Position numbers and translations under genes: made by a program. From contig CACXEZ010000106.1 in assembly GCA_902766815.1 (NCBI GenBank), positions 1 to 25,944 on the forward strand: a stretch of DNA of 25,944 nucleotides, given 5' to 3'. The stretch is from an uncultured Erysipelotrichaceae bacterium. GTDB lineage: Bacteria; Bacillota_I; Bacilli_A; RF39; UBA660. The notes beneath the pieces were generated by a model. The model saw nothing but the letters and a program-made list of their open reading frames with translations. It made no database searches and was not told the DNA's origin. Positions 15,651-23,282 of the stretch are shown piece after piece; positions within the stretch are counted from its first letter, which is position 1; every line of letters starts with the position of its first letter.

Positions 15651-16025
15651 ATGAAAAGTTTAGAAATAGTTTATTTTGTAGAACCTGGTAGAATTTATCC
15701 TTTTATTAAAGAAAAGGGAGAAGGGCATCGTGAATATTATGCGCTTTCAAAGTTAAAACAGGAATTAGAAGAATCTAGTGATAGTAATGTAGAAGGAAAG
15801 CAATTATTGGTAGGAATTAAAGCCAATCGATATTTAGATTTTTTTATGAAAGGATATTCTTATTTTGAATTAGATAGTTTATTTAATGAGGCTTATGAAA
15901 AATTAGCAAGTAGAAGAATTTATAGTGAAATGGAGGAATTTTATTTAGAGAAAGAGGCAATGAATATTGCTTATCGGACTTATCAGTCTTATGTGGCAGT
16001 TAAGCAATTAGTAAAAAAGATTTAG
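15651..16025 (+). CDS. Soluble protein of unknown function
   Basis: A 124-residue protein starting at the ATG with AAAGGGAG 7 bases upstream; the in-frame ATG at 15615 lies in the promoter and is rejected. No signal peptide, membrane segment or known motif is seen. The sequence begins with a strand (LEIVYFVEPGRIYPFI), has a basic-acidic helix, and ends in long helices (MEEFYLEKEAMNIAYRTYQSYVAVKQLVKK). It has its own promoter and probably forms a single-gene transcript ending near 16297. I do not recognise the family. Confidence 0.7.
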   Translation: MKSLEIVYFVEPGRIYPFIKEKGEGHREYYALSKLKQELEESSDSNVEGKQLLVGIKANRYLDFFMKGYSYFELDSLFNEAYEKLASRRIYSEMEEFYLEKEAMNIAYRTYQSYVAVKQLVKKI

Positions 16026-16325
16026 GATTATTTGCTTGTGATTAGGATAGGGTTTATTGTGTTGATGGTTTATAAAATTATTAATTGTTGTTGATTGTTA
16101 TTGATTGTTCAAATTTAGAGTATGCTGGGAATGGTTTTATATTATAGCAATGTTTAAAAGAAGTGGGAGAGAAGAAAGTCAAAAGTTAGTAGTAGAAATT
16201 AAAATCTTTGAATAGCCAAAAAGATTTTAAAAATTTGTTGTTACAAAATAAAAATCTAGTTTATAATTCTTAAAGAAATTTAGGTTTTTTTCTTTTTATG
16301 GGTACTGTTAAAAAAAATATTTTTG
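16026..16325. other. Intergenic stretch with coding remnants and a terminator
   Basis: About 300 bases without a credible gene. A frame from 16049 to 16215 carries protein-like sequence ending KLVVEIKIFE and TAG, but has two TGA codons and no good start, so at most it is a decayed fragment. A hairpin AAAATCTTT..AAAGATTTT lies near 16200-16229, and the terminator at 16250 follows. A small untranslated RNA cannot be excluded. Confidence 0.35.
16250..16297 (+). terminator. Intrinsic terminator upstream of the dacA-like gene
   Basis: AAAAATCTA (16250-16258) pairs with TAGGTTTTT (16281-16289), with one U-G pair, and runs into TTTTTTTCTTTTT. The loop is long (22 bases) with a small internal TTC..GAA pair. 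Confidence 0.5.
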
Positions 16326-16334
16326 TGTTATACT
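16326..16334 (+). promoter_or_regulatory. Extended -10 promoter of the dacA-like gene
   Basis: TGTTATACT gives an extended -10; the -35 is weak (TGTTAA). The start lies near 16341, before the AGGTGAT ribosome binding site. Confidence 0.5.
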
Positions 16335-16359
16335 TCTAGTATAAGAGTAGGTGATAAGT

Positions 16360-17571
16360 TTGAAACGAATTGTTAGGATTGTTATTTTGTTATTGTTTGT
16401 ATATATACCTGTTGTCAAAGCAGTAGAATTTAATATTACGTCTGATTATGTTATTTTATATAATTTAAATGATGATGAGGTATTGTATGAATTAGAGAGT
16501 GATAAAAGAACAGAAATTGCTAGTTTAACTAAAATTATGACTACGATTGTAGCTATTGAGAATACTCAGGATTTGGATCAAGAGGTTGTGATTACTAAAG
16601 ATGCTTTCCTAGGAGTAGAGGATTATACTGTGGTTGGTTTTAAAGTAGGAGATAAAGTTAGTGTCAGAGATTTACTTTATGGCACTATGCTTCCTTCTGG
16701 TGCAGATGCTGTGAATGCTTTAGCTTATCATATTAGTGGTGGTGTGGGTGAATTTGTTAAACTGATGAATGATAAAGCTGTTAAGTTAAATCTTAGTAAT
16801 ACACATTTTGATAATCCAATTGGAATGGATAGTGATAATAATTATTCTACAGCTAGAGATATAGCAGAACTTTTGAAATATTGTTTAAAGAATAATATTT
16901 TTAGAGAAATTTTTACTGCTAGAACTTATAAGATAGAAAGTATTAATAAAGAAATAAAAAGTACTTTAATTAGTTACTCTAGATCTTATGGATTGGATGT
17001 TAGTGATATTACAGGAGCTAAGAGTGGATATACTGATGGGGCTGGACTTTGTTTGGCATCTATAGCAACGCTTGATGATGTTGATTATTTGCTTGTTACT
17101 ATGCATGCTGATGTTAGTAATCGATCGAATGCTGTTAGAGATACTTTGGAGATTTATGATTATTATAGTAGTAATTATAGTTATCAGAAGATAATTAATA
17201 AAGATCAAAAGTTTCGTACAATACCTACTAAATGGGGAAAAGTAGATAGTTATGATGTTAAGGCAGAGGATGATGTGTTCTTGTATTTATCTAATGATAT
17301 TAGAAAAAATAGAATTAAATATGTTTATGATGGAGTTACAGAACTTAATTATAAGATAAAAAAAGGAGATCAATTAGGTACGGTACAGGTAATGTATGAT
17401 GATCAGGTGTTGACTACATATCAGGTTTATTTAAATCAAAATATAGAATATTATCATCCAATTTTATATGCTGTTATTATTATTTCTGTTGTTATTATGT
17501 TGTTATCTATAGAAACAATAATTAGTAGACATAGGAAGAAAAAGAGAAGAAGAAAAAAGCAAAGAAAGTGA
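16360..17571 (+). CDS. dacA: D-alanyl-D-alanine carboxypeptidase (PBP5/DacF type)
   Basis: A 403-residue low-molecular-weight penicillin-binding protein that trims the terminal D-Ala from peptidoglycan pentapeptides outside the membrane. A signal/anchor helix (about 5-20) is followed by the SxxK motif SLTK (55-58) with the nucleophilic Ser. The SxN box reads SGA (113-115) instead of SGN, and the KTG box is KSG (221-223). A C-terminal transmembrane helix (about 373-391) and a very basic tail anchor it, where PBP5 relatives use an amphipathic helix. A TTG start at 16360 is preferred because AGGTGAT sits 4-5 bases upstream; the GTG at 16351 lies inside that site. Ends in TGA. Confidence 0.88.
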   Translation: MKRIVRIVILLLFVYIPVVKAVEFNITSDYVILYNLNDDEVLYELESDKRTEIASLTKIMTTIVAIENTQDLDQEVVITKDAFLGVEDYTVVGFKVGDKVSVRDLLYGTMLPSGADAVNALAYHISGGVGEFVKLMNDKAVKLNLSNTHFDNPIGMDSDNNYSTARDIAELLKYCLKNNIFREIFTARTYKIESINKEIKSTLISYSRSYGLDVSDITGAKSGYTDGAGLCLASIATLDDVDYLLVTMHADVSNRSNAVRDTLEIYDYYSSNYSYQKIINKDQKFRTIPTKWGKVDSYDVKAEDDVFLYLSNDIRKNRIKYVYDGVTELNYKIKKGDQLGTVQVMYDDQVLTTYQVYLNQNIEYYHPILYAVIIISVVIMLLSIETIISRHRKKKRRRKKQRK

Positions 17572-17600
17572 TTGATTAGATTTATATTTTGTGTTATGAT
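17572..17600 (+). promoter_or_regulatory. Promoter of a small RNA gene
   Basis: TTGATT at 17572-17577, 17-base spacer, TATGAT at 17595-17600 with extended TG (TGTTATGAT). It begins at the base after the dacA stop. Start near 17606. Confidence 0.7.
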
Positions 17601-17605
17601 GTAAG

Positions 17606-17720
17606 GGAAAGAAGAATTTTATTTAAAAGTGGAAGCCTATGTAGGTAAAGTTTTTTCTAATGTAAAAGATTTTGCTGTTGATTTGTAAATAATTCCATTA
17701 AAAATTCTTCTTTCTTTTTG
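17606..17720 (+). ncRNA. Probable small structured RNA (about 115 nt), unknown class
   Basis: Directly downstream of a good promoter, the ends of the transcript form a 16-pair helix, 17605-17620 with 17701-17716 (14 Watson-Crick and two G-U), followed by a T run. Inside, GTGGAA (17629-17634) pairs with TTCCAT (17693-17698) after an asymmetric internal loop, leaving an apical region of about 58 bases that includes CCTATGTAGG. There is no ORF. The closed-end hairpin layout recalls 6S-like RNAs, but the size and lack of a symmetric central bubble argue against 6S. The SRP RNA GGAAGCAGCC core is absent. It could also be an unusually long terminator. Confidence 0.55.
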
Positions 17721-17748
17721 CTTTTTTGTAGAAAATATTTAGGATCTT

Positions 17749-17757
17749 TGATATAAT
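17749..17757 (+). promoter_or_regulatory. Extended -10 promoter of gltX
   Basis: TGATATAAT, hexamer at 17752-17757, lies 26 bases before the gltX start. No clear -35. Confidence 0.55.
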
Positions 17758-17783
17758 TGTAATGAGTTTTTAAGGAGGATTTT

Positions 17784-19427
17784 ATGACAAATAAAGATTT
17801 AGCTAATTTAATATTTCCTAATATTACTAAAACTATAGAGGATTATAGAAATATATATCCAGTACGTGATTTAAAAGAAGGAGCAAAAGTCACTAGATTT
17901 GCTCCTAGTCCTACTGGTTATGTACATATAGGAGGTCTTTATCAAACTTTAATTGATTATAATTTAGCTAAGAATTCTAATGGCGTTTTTATTGTTAGAA
18001 ATGAAGATACTGATAAGGCTAGAGAATTAGAAGGGGCTCAGGAATTGATTATTGATACTTTGCATTATTATCATCTTATTCCAGATGAATATCAATATAA
18101 GGATAAGATTATTGGGGAATATGGGCCATATACTCAAAGTCAAAGGAAAGATATTTATCAGTCTTTTATTAAATATTTAATAGAGATAGGTAGGGCTTAT
18201 CCTTGTTTTTGTAGTAAGGAAGAATTAGCAGAGTTGAGAGAACAACAAGAGATGAATAAGGTAAGGACTGGATATTATGGTAAATATGCTAAGTATAGAG
18301 ATTTATCTGTTGATGTGGCAATAGAAAAAATAAAGAGCGGAGAAGATTATATTATTCGTTTTAGATCTAGTGGAGATTATAATAAAACATTTAAATTTCA
18401 AGATTTGGTAAAGGGGGAGATTCAATTTCCCGAGAATGATTTAGATATTATTTTGATGAAATCCGATGGTTTACCTACTTATCATTTAGCTCATATGGTA
18501 GATGATTATTTAATGGGGGTTACTAATGTAGTCAGAGGGGAAGAATGGATTAGCTCTATTCCTATTCATATGGATTTATATCGGGCTTTTGGAATTAAGC
18601 CACCTAAATATATTCATACTCCTAATATTATGAAAAAAGAAAATGATAAATTAAGAAAGATTAGTAAAAGAAAAGATCCAGAGGCAAGTATGAGCTATTA
18701 TAGGGAATGTGGATATCCAAAGGAGGCGGTTATTGAGTCTTTGATGGTTATTATTAATTCTAATTATGAAGAATGGCACACTGCTCATCCAGAGAATAGT
18801 TATTTAGATTTTGTTTATAGTCCTAAGAAGATGTCTTCCTCTGGTGGATTGTATGATTTGGATAAGTTAAATAATATTTCTAAAAATATTATTTCAAAGA
18901 TGACTAAGGAAGAGTTAATGAAAGAATCTTATGAATGGGCTTTATCTTATAGTAAGGGATTAGCAAATTTAATTGATCAAGATAGAAATTATTATATGAA
19001 TATTATCAATATAGAAAGAGAACAAAAAAAACCTAGGAAAGATATTGCTAAATATAATGAAATTATTGATAATATTTGGTATATGTATGATCAATTATTT
19101 GAAGAGAGAGATAAAAAATATGAATATCAAAATATTATTGATATAGAAGAAATTAGAAATATTCTTAAGACTTATATGAATGAATTTTTTGATATATCAA
19201 GTAAAGAGGTATGGTTTGATGGGATTAAAGCTTTGTGTGATAGATTAGGTTATGCTAGTAATATGAAAGAGTATAAAGAGAATCCTTCTCAATATAAGGG
19301 CAATATTGCTGATGTTTCTACTGTATTAAGGGTAGCCTTGACTACTAAATCTATGACTCCTGATTTATATGAAATTATGAGGTTACTTGATAGAGATAGA
19401 ATAGAAAAAAGATTTTTAAAAATTTAA
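17784..19427 (+). CDS. gltX: Glutamyl-tRNA synthetase
   Basis: A class I synthetase of 547 residues that charges tRNA-Glu, and in many Bacillota also tRNA-Gln. The HIGH motif is in FAPSPTGYVHIGGLYQ (about 39-54), the zinc-region remnant is CFCSKEEL, RGEEW is the pocket, and the KMSKS motif reads KLRKISKRKDP. It is about 60 residues longer than the usual 480: there are about 37 residues before the catalytic fold, and the C-terminal anticodon domain is long with charged insertions (for example EREQKKPRKDIAKYNE). AAGGAGG lies 6 bases before the ATG. It may be the non-discriminating kind, consistent with an amidotransferase route, but this is inferred. Confidence 0.93.
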   Translation: MTNKDLANLIFPNITKTIEDYRNIYPVRDLKEGAKVTRFAPSPTGYVHIGGLYQTLIDYNLAKNSNGVFIVRNEDTDKARELEGAQELIIDTLHYYHLIPDEYQYKDKIIGEYGPYTQSQRKDIYQSFIKYLIEIGRAYPCFCSKEELAELREQQEMNKVRTGYYGKYAKYRDLSVDVAIEKIKSGEDYIIRFRSSGDYNKTFKFQDLVKGEIQFPENDLDIILMKSDGLPTYHLAHMVDDYLMGVTNVVRGEEWISSIPIHMDLYRAFGIKPPKYIHTPNIMKKENDKLRKISKRKDPEASMSYYRECGYPKEAVIESLMVIINSNYEEWHTAHPENSYLDFVYSPKKMSSSGGLYDLDKLNNISKNIISKMTKEELMKESYEWALSYSKGLANLIDQDRNYYMNIINIEREQKKPRKDIAKYNEIIDNIWYMYDQLFEERDKKYEYQNIIDIEEIRNILKTYMNEFFDISSKEVWFDGIKALCDRLGYASNMKEYKENPSQYKGNIADVSTVLRVALTTKSMTPDLYEIMRLLDRDRIEKRFLKI

Positions 19428-19445
19428 ACATTTTATAGGGAATTG

Positions 19446-19474
19446 TTGACAATGAGCAGAAAAAATGTTAACAT
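19446..19474 (+). promoter_or_regulatory. Promoter of the SpaA-like membrane protein gene
   Basis: TTGACA at 19446-19451, 17-base spacer, TAACAT at 19469-19474 with extended TG (TGTTAACAT). Confidence 0.7.
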
Positions 19475-19505
19475 ATAGCCAATCTGTGAGAAAGTGGGGG
19501 ATAAT

Positions 19506-20084
19506 ATGTTAAGAAATGTTATTAAGTATGGTGGTTTAGCACTTGTTATTATTGGAATTATTTTAGTGATGAAGAATTTATTTGCTTCTGATTCTGATTG
19601 GAATAATGATAAAAAAAATCAAACTACAACGGTGGTTAGTAATTATTATAATGCTACTGTTAGTTTACTTGATAAAGAAACAAAAAAGTATATTGTTGGG
19701 GCTAATTTAGTTATTAAAGATAAAGATGGAAATGTTATTAGTGGTTGGACAACTGATGAAGGCGTTCATTTAGTTCCAAATTTAAAGAAAGGCACTTATG
19801 TTTTAGTTGAGGAAGAAGTTTCAGAAGGTTATAGGTTAAATAGTGATGGAGTTACTTTTGAAATTAAAAATAAGGATCAAGAGGTAATTATGTATAACAC
19901 TAAAATGACTGAAGAAGAAAAGGCTCAATATGAAGCAGAGCAAAGGGCAAAAAATACAACTGCTAGTGAAGTTGGTGTAGATAATACATTATCTCAAAAA
20001 GATATTACTGTTGTTGTAATTGCTATTATTAGTATTGTTTTTGGAATTGATTTACTTTTCTTTCAAAAGAAATGTAATGGTTAA
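19506..20084 (+). CDS. Membrane protein with a SpaA/Cna-B-like (prealbumin-like) extracellular domain
   Basis: A 192-residue protein. A transmembrane helix (about 8-25, GGLALVIIGIILVM) is followed by a Thr/Asn-rich linker, then one beta-sandwich of the pilin/adhesin stalk type (about 50-130). That domain is recognised by SLLDKETKKYIVGANLVIKD, GWTTDEG, LKKGTYVLVEEEVSEGY and a last strand with YNTK. A charged helix (EEEKAQYEAEQRAK) and a second membrane helix (about 168-185) end the protein. There is no LPxTG sorting signal, so it is membrane-held at both ends. Whether an isopeptide bond forms is unclear because the usual lysine position is hydrophobic. ATG 19506 is preferred to GTG 19494 because GGGGG precedes it by 5 bases. 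Confidence 0.75.
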   Translation: MLRNVIKYGGLALVIIGIILVMKNLFASDSDWNNDKKNQTTTVVSNYYNATVSLLDKETKKYIVGANLVIKDKDGNVISGWTTDEGVHLVPNLKKGTYVLVEEEVSEGYRLNSDGVTFEIKNKDQEVIMYNTKMTEEEKAQYEAEQRAKNTTASEVGVDNTLSQKDITVVVIAIISIVFGIDLLFFQKKCNG

Positions 20085-20140
20085 AATGTTATCTAGCATG
20101 TATATTTTAATGAAAAAATGGAAAAAATATTAAAAAGCAC

Positions 20141-20169
20141 TTGATTTCTTAAGAAAATTATTATATACT
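20141..20169 (+). promoter_or_regulatory. Promoter of tRNA-Asn
   Basis: TTGATT at 20141-20146, 17-base spacer, TATACT at 20164-20169, ending 20 bases before the tRNA. Confidence 0.75.
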
Positions 20170-20189
20170 TAAGGAGTCATGTGAGAAAT

Positions 20190-20265
20190 GCCTGATTAGC
20201 TCAGTCGGTAGAGCACTCGGCTGTTAACCGATAGGTCGTAGGTTCGAGTCCTACATCAGGCGCCA
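20190..20265 (+). tRNA. tRNA-Asn (anticodon GTT), CCA encoded
   Basis: A complete cloverleaf. Acceptor GCCTGAT pairs with ATCAGGC, the D arm is GCTC..GAGC, the anticodon loop CTGTTAA has GTT at 20223-20225, the T arm is GTAGG..CCTAC around TTCGAGT, the discriminator is G and CCA is encoded. The outermost anticodon-stem pair is a C-U mismatch. It stands alone with its own promoter and terminator. Confidence 0.97.
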
Positions 20266-20281
20266 TTTTGATAATTAAGAT

Positions 20282-20309
20282 CCTTGGAAATCAAGGTTTT
20301 TTGTTTTTT
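20282..20309 (+). terminator. Terminator of tRNA-Asn
   Basis: CCTTG (20282-20286), GAAAT loop, CAAGG (20292-20296), then TTTTTTGTTTTTT. Confidence 0.85.
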
Positions 20310-20361
20310 AAAACTGCTTTGGGTACCTAAAGTAGTATCTGTGGTAGTAAAAAATTAAATA

Positions 20362-20391
20362 AAGTCTTTTGTTATAAGATTTTATTTTTTT
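20362..20391 (+). terminator. Second intrinsic terminator downstream of tRNA-Asn
   Basis: AAGTCTT (20362-20368), TTGTTAT loop, AAGATTT (20376-20382) with one G-U pair, then a T run. Another palindromic hairpin (ACTGCTTT..AAAGTAGT around GGGTACCT) lies just before it, near 20311-20336. Confidence 0.55.
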
Positions 20392-20422
20392 GGTGTTTGA
20401 TACTTGTCGGGCTTCATTTTAA

Positions 20423-20950
20423 AAAACTATTGTAAAAACTTATACTAATATAGAAAAAAAGAAAAAATTATTAATATTTACTGTTATATTATTAATTTTC
20501 TATATCTTTTTAGTAATTGTTATGTATTTAGTTTATAATCAAGTAAATAAAACGGATGAGTTGACTTGAAAAACTCTTAAAAACAAGAAAATAGTTGATA
20601 AATTATATCGTGCATTGGAAAGATATGATTACAATGAAATAGAAAGAATAATGTGATATAATTCTATATTTGGTAATACTCCTTCAATATTTTATGATAC
20701 TTATGTTGAAGATGAAAATAATTGTAGTGATAATTATTTAGATTGGGGATTGGTTTGTAGATTAAAAGATTTTGAAAAAGAAGGTATCAGATTTAAATTA
20801 CATAAATTTGTTCGAAAATATTATGATGGAGGTGTAAGTTTTGTAGTAGAATATGAATTAATTTTTGACTATAAAGATAAAAAAATTGTAATGGGAAATG
20901 CAAGTTGTACCTATAATGGAATTCTTCCACATGGGGAATTATTGTTTTGA
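20423..20950 (+). pseudogene. Decayed gene for a single-pass membrane protein, two in-frame TGA codons
   Basis: One frame runs 175 codons from just after a TAA at 20420 to TGA at 20948, broken only by TGA at 20567 and 20654. It reads as a Lys-rich start (NIEKKKK), a clear transmembrane helix (LLIFTVILLIFYIFLVIVMY), a charged helical stretch (KNKKIVDKLYRALERYDYNEIERIM), then a beta-rich domain (LDWGLVCRLKDFEKEG, YYDGGVSFVVEYELIFDY, ASCTYNGILPHGE). There is no ATG before the membrane segment; an ATA (NIEKKKK) may be the lost start. I do not recognise the domain. Decay of a standard-code gene is the simplest reading. Confidence 0.6.
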
Positions 20951-21131
20951 GAAAGATGAATGTTAAAAAGTGGTGGATTTAAAATATTTTAGAATGTTAT
21001 TCAATTATGTTAGAAGAGTACTTTAAGAGAATTTAGGATACTTAGTAAAATAAGTTTCTTTTTTTTCTTCTTTTTCTTATAATATGACATAATATTTGAT
21101 TTTGTTTTTTTATAATTGTTTTGGTGATGAT
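20951..21131. promoter_or_regulatory. Upstream region of spoIIGA
   Basis: AT-rich with T runs and two TATAAT hexamers (21078-21083, 21111-21116), neither with a well-spaced -35. I see no clear Spo0A box. The sporulation promoter cannot be placed from inspection. Confidence 0.3.
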
Positions 21132-21932
21132 ATGAAAATTTATGTTGATTTGGTACTATTATTAAATTTTGGATTTGATTTACTTCTTTTATTTGGGGTT
21201 GGTATTTTACTAAGGAGACAAACTACTTTAAAAAGATTAGTACTAGGTGCATTGCTTGGTAGTGTTACTATTTTTTCTATGTTTGTTTCGGTATCTAGTT
21301 TTATGTTGTTTTTTATTAAAATTCTTATTTCTATTGGGATGGTTTTAGTTACTTTTGGTTATCATGATATAAAGTATACTTGTCGTAATCTTTTTTTTCT
21401 TTATACTTCTTCTATTTTATTAGGAGGTTTCTTGTATTTTTTAAATTTAGAATTTAGTTATAAAAATGAAGGATTGGTTTTCTATTTTCATGGATTATCA
21501 ATTAATGTTATTGTGTTAATTATTTTAAGTCCTGTTATTGTTTATGCTTATGTAAAACAAGGGATGATGATTAGGAATCAATATTCTAATTATTATAATA
21601 TTGATATTTATTTAAGAAATGGAAATGTAATACCAGCAACAGCTTTTTTAGATACGGGTAATCATTTAGAGGATCCGTATAAAAAAAGACCTATTTTGCT
21701 TTTAAATCAAAATATGATGAAGATTGATTATCAAAAGGATACGGTTCTTTTAGTACCATATGATGCTTTGAATCATCACGGATTATTGAAGTGCGTTGTT
21801 CCAGATAAAGTTTTTATTCAGGGAGTAGGATTTCGAAGTGATTTTTTGTTAGGCCTTGCTAATGATGAAATTAAGATGGAAGGTATTGATTGTATTATGG
21901 GATGTAGATTATTGGAAAGGAGTAGTTTATGA
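21132..21932 (+). CDS. spoIIGA: Sigma-E processing peptidase SpoIIGA
   Basis: A 266-residue membrane aspartic protease that, in spore formers, cleaves pro-sigma-E in the mother cell on a signal from the forespore. The N-terminal half has about five transmembrane helices (residues 4-28, 35-52, 57-76, 88-104 and 122-142). The C-terminal half carries the protease motif TAFLDTGNHLEDP with catalytic Asp174 in DTG, then LLVPYDALNHHGLL and a closing IDCIMGCRLL. The ATG at 21132 follows GGTGAT. Its TGA overlaps the sigE ATG by four bases, so the pair is translationally coupled as in Bacillus and Clostridium. Confidence 0.93.
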   Translation: MKIYVDLVLLLNFGFDLLLLFGVGILLRRQTTLKRLVLGALLGSVTIFSMFVSVSSFMLFFIKILISIGMVLVTFGYHDIKYTCRNLFFLYTSSILLGGFLYFLNLEFSYKNEGLVFYFHGLSINVIVLIILSPVIVYAYVKQGMMIRNQYSNYYNIDIYLRNGNVIPATAFLDTGNHLEDPYKKRPILLLNQNMMKIDYQKDTVLLVPYDALNHHGLLKCVVPDKVFIQGVGFRSDFLLGLANDEIKMEGIDCIMGCRLLERSSL

Positions 21933-22651
21933 TAAAGATATTTTCTGGTTATTTTAAACAAATGAAACGAGTGAAGTTCTTTTTAAGAAAGATATTTAAG
22001 AGAAATAATTATGTTTTTTATTTGGGAAGTACTGATTTACTTCCACCACCACTTAGTAAAGAAGAGGAAAAGAATTATGTTGAATTATCTATGAAGGGAG
22101 ATGAAACAGCTAAAAATAAGTTAATAGAACATAATTTAAGGTTAGTGGTTTTTTTAGCAAAGAAGTATGAAAATACTAAAGTGGATTTGGAAGATTTGGT
22201 ATCTATTGGTACGATTGGTTTAATTAAGGGAGTTAATACATATAAACTTGATAAGAATATTAAACTTGCTACTTATGCTTCTAGATGTATTGATAATGAA
22301 ATACTTATGTATTTAAGAAAAACTAAGAAAAAAAGGACTGAGGTTAGTTTTGAGGATAGTTTAAGTTTTGATGCTGATGGTAATGAACTTCATTTAGAAG
22401 ATGTTTTGGGAACGGAGGCTGATATTGTAACTAAGGGATTAGAGGATGAACTTGATAAAAAAATGTTATATAAAGAAGTTTCTAAATTAGAGGGTAGAGA
22501 TAAAGAAATTATCGAATATCGTTATGGATTAAATGGTAAAAAGGAGTTAACTCAGAAGGAGGTAGCTAATTTGATGGGAATTAGTCAATCTTATATTTCT
22601 AGAATTGAAAAGAAAGTAATTCGTAAATTAAGAAATGTTATTAAGATATAA
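21929..22651 (+). CDS. sigE: Sporulation sigma factor sigma-E (pro-sigma-E)
   Basis: A 240-residue sigma-70 family factor that directs early mother-cell transcription. A basic, hydrophobic pro-sequence of about 30 residues (MIKIFSGYFKQMKRVKFFLRK) precedes the hallmark YLGSTDLLPPPLSKEEE near the processing site. Region 2 follows (NLRLVVFLAKKYENTKVDLEDLVSIGTIGLIKGVNTY, ATYASRCIDNEILMYLRK), and region 4 ends in a helix-turn-helix (LTQKEVANLMGISQSYISRIEKKVIRKLR). AAAGGAG sits 6 bases upstream. No sigG follows, unlike the classic spoIIGA-sigE-sigG cluster. Confidence 0.95.
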   Translation: MIKIFSGYFKQMKRVKFFLRKIFKRNNYVFYLGSTDLLPPPLSKEEEKNYVELSMKGDETAKNKLIEHNLRLVVFLAKKYENTKVDLEDLVSIGTIGLIKGVNTYKLDKNIKLATYASRCIDNEILMYLRKTKKKRTEVSFEDSLSFDADGNELHLEDVLGTEADIVTKGLEDELDKKMLYKEVSKLEGRDKEIIEYRYGLNGKKELTQKEVANLMGISQSYISRIEKKVIRKLRNVIKI

Positions 22652-22792
22652 ATTATTCATTGTAAAATAAAGTTTTTCCAATTTAATGAATGATGATTTT
22701 TAAAAAATAAACTATTAAGTATTAGTTTTTATATGTTATATAAAATATCTTAATGTTGTATTTTGTACTTTTGTACAACAAAAACACAAATG

Positions 22793-22814
22793 TTATACGA
22801 AAGTATAATTTTTT
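22793..22814 (+). terminator. Terminator of spoIIGA-sigE
   Basis: TTATAC (22793-22798), a GAAA tetraloop, GTATAA (22803-22808), then TTTTTT. A further inverted repeat (GTTGTA..TACAAC) lies just upstream, around 22755-22780. Confidence 0.85.
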
Positions 22815-22856
22815 AGTTATAAGTTAAACAAGTAATTATCTGTGTCTATACTGTAT

Positions 22857-23282
22857 TCAAAGAACTCTTTGTTTCATACCACCAGATAGGTTATTTGGGT
22901 AGCTATTCATAAATTCTTTTAGTCCATAGCTTTCTAATAGATTTATTACATAATCTTTTTTTTCTTTTATTAATTCATGTTTGATTTTCAATCCTAGTAG
23001 GCAATTATCTAATATTGTTAACCAGGGAAATAAACAATCACTTTGAAACATGTATCCAATTTTTATGTTATTCTTATTAAAGATAATTTCTCCGCTGGTT
23101 TTTTCTTCTAAGGAACCAATGATATTTAGTAACGTAGATTTCCCACATCCAGATGGACCTAATAAGGCAATAATAGTATCTTTTGGAATATCTAATGATA
23201 TATCTTCTATTGCTAAAGTTTCTAGTTCTTTAGTGTAATAAGTTTTGGATATATTTTTTAAGGATAAAAGATTATTTTTCAT
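22857..23282 (-). pseudogene. Truncated ATP-binding subunit of a NitT/TauT-type ABC importer
   Basis: The 141-codon frame has an intact start, Walker A LLGPSGCGKST, Q-loop MFQSDCLFPWLTI and the signature LSGGMKQRV, then ends in L and a stop exactly where the family continues into Walker B. The Walker B, D-loop and H-loop are gone, so no active ATPase can be made. It overlaps the end of the substrate-binding-protein fragment by 11 bases, the normal coupling of an operon. With the upstream piece it forms an internal slice of an importer operon lying opposite in direction to all flanking genes. Confidence 0.85.

Noticed and set aside
16966..17208. Minus-strand 80-codon frame within dacA
   Set aside because: Antisense shadow rich in Ile/Thr/Ser with no ribosome binding site or family likeness.
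17606..17720. SRP (4.5S/scRNA-like) RNA
   Set aside because: The conserved GGAAGCAGCC-type apical core and its loops are absent.
20423..20950. TGA read as tryptophan in this organism (genetic code 4)
   Set aside because: Trp in the conserved genes is encoded by TGG, and TGA ends ruvX, dacA and spoIIGA at the expected places. The TGA-broken frame is better read as a pseudogene or foreign gene.
22755..22780. GTTGTA..TACAAC and TTTTGTAC palindromes as a recombination (att/dif-like) site
   Set aside because: Short, AT-rich and without the 28-base dif layout or an adjacent recombinase. The terminator at 22793 explains the structured area sufficiently.
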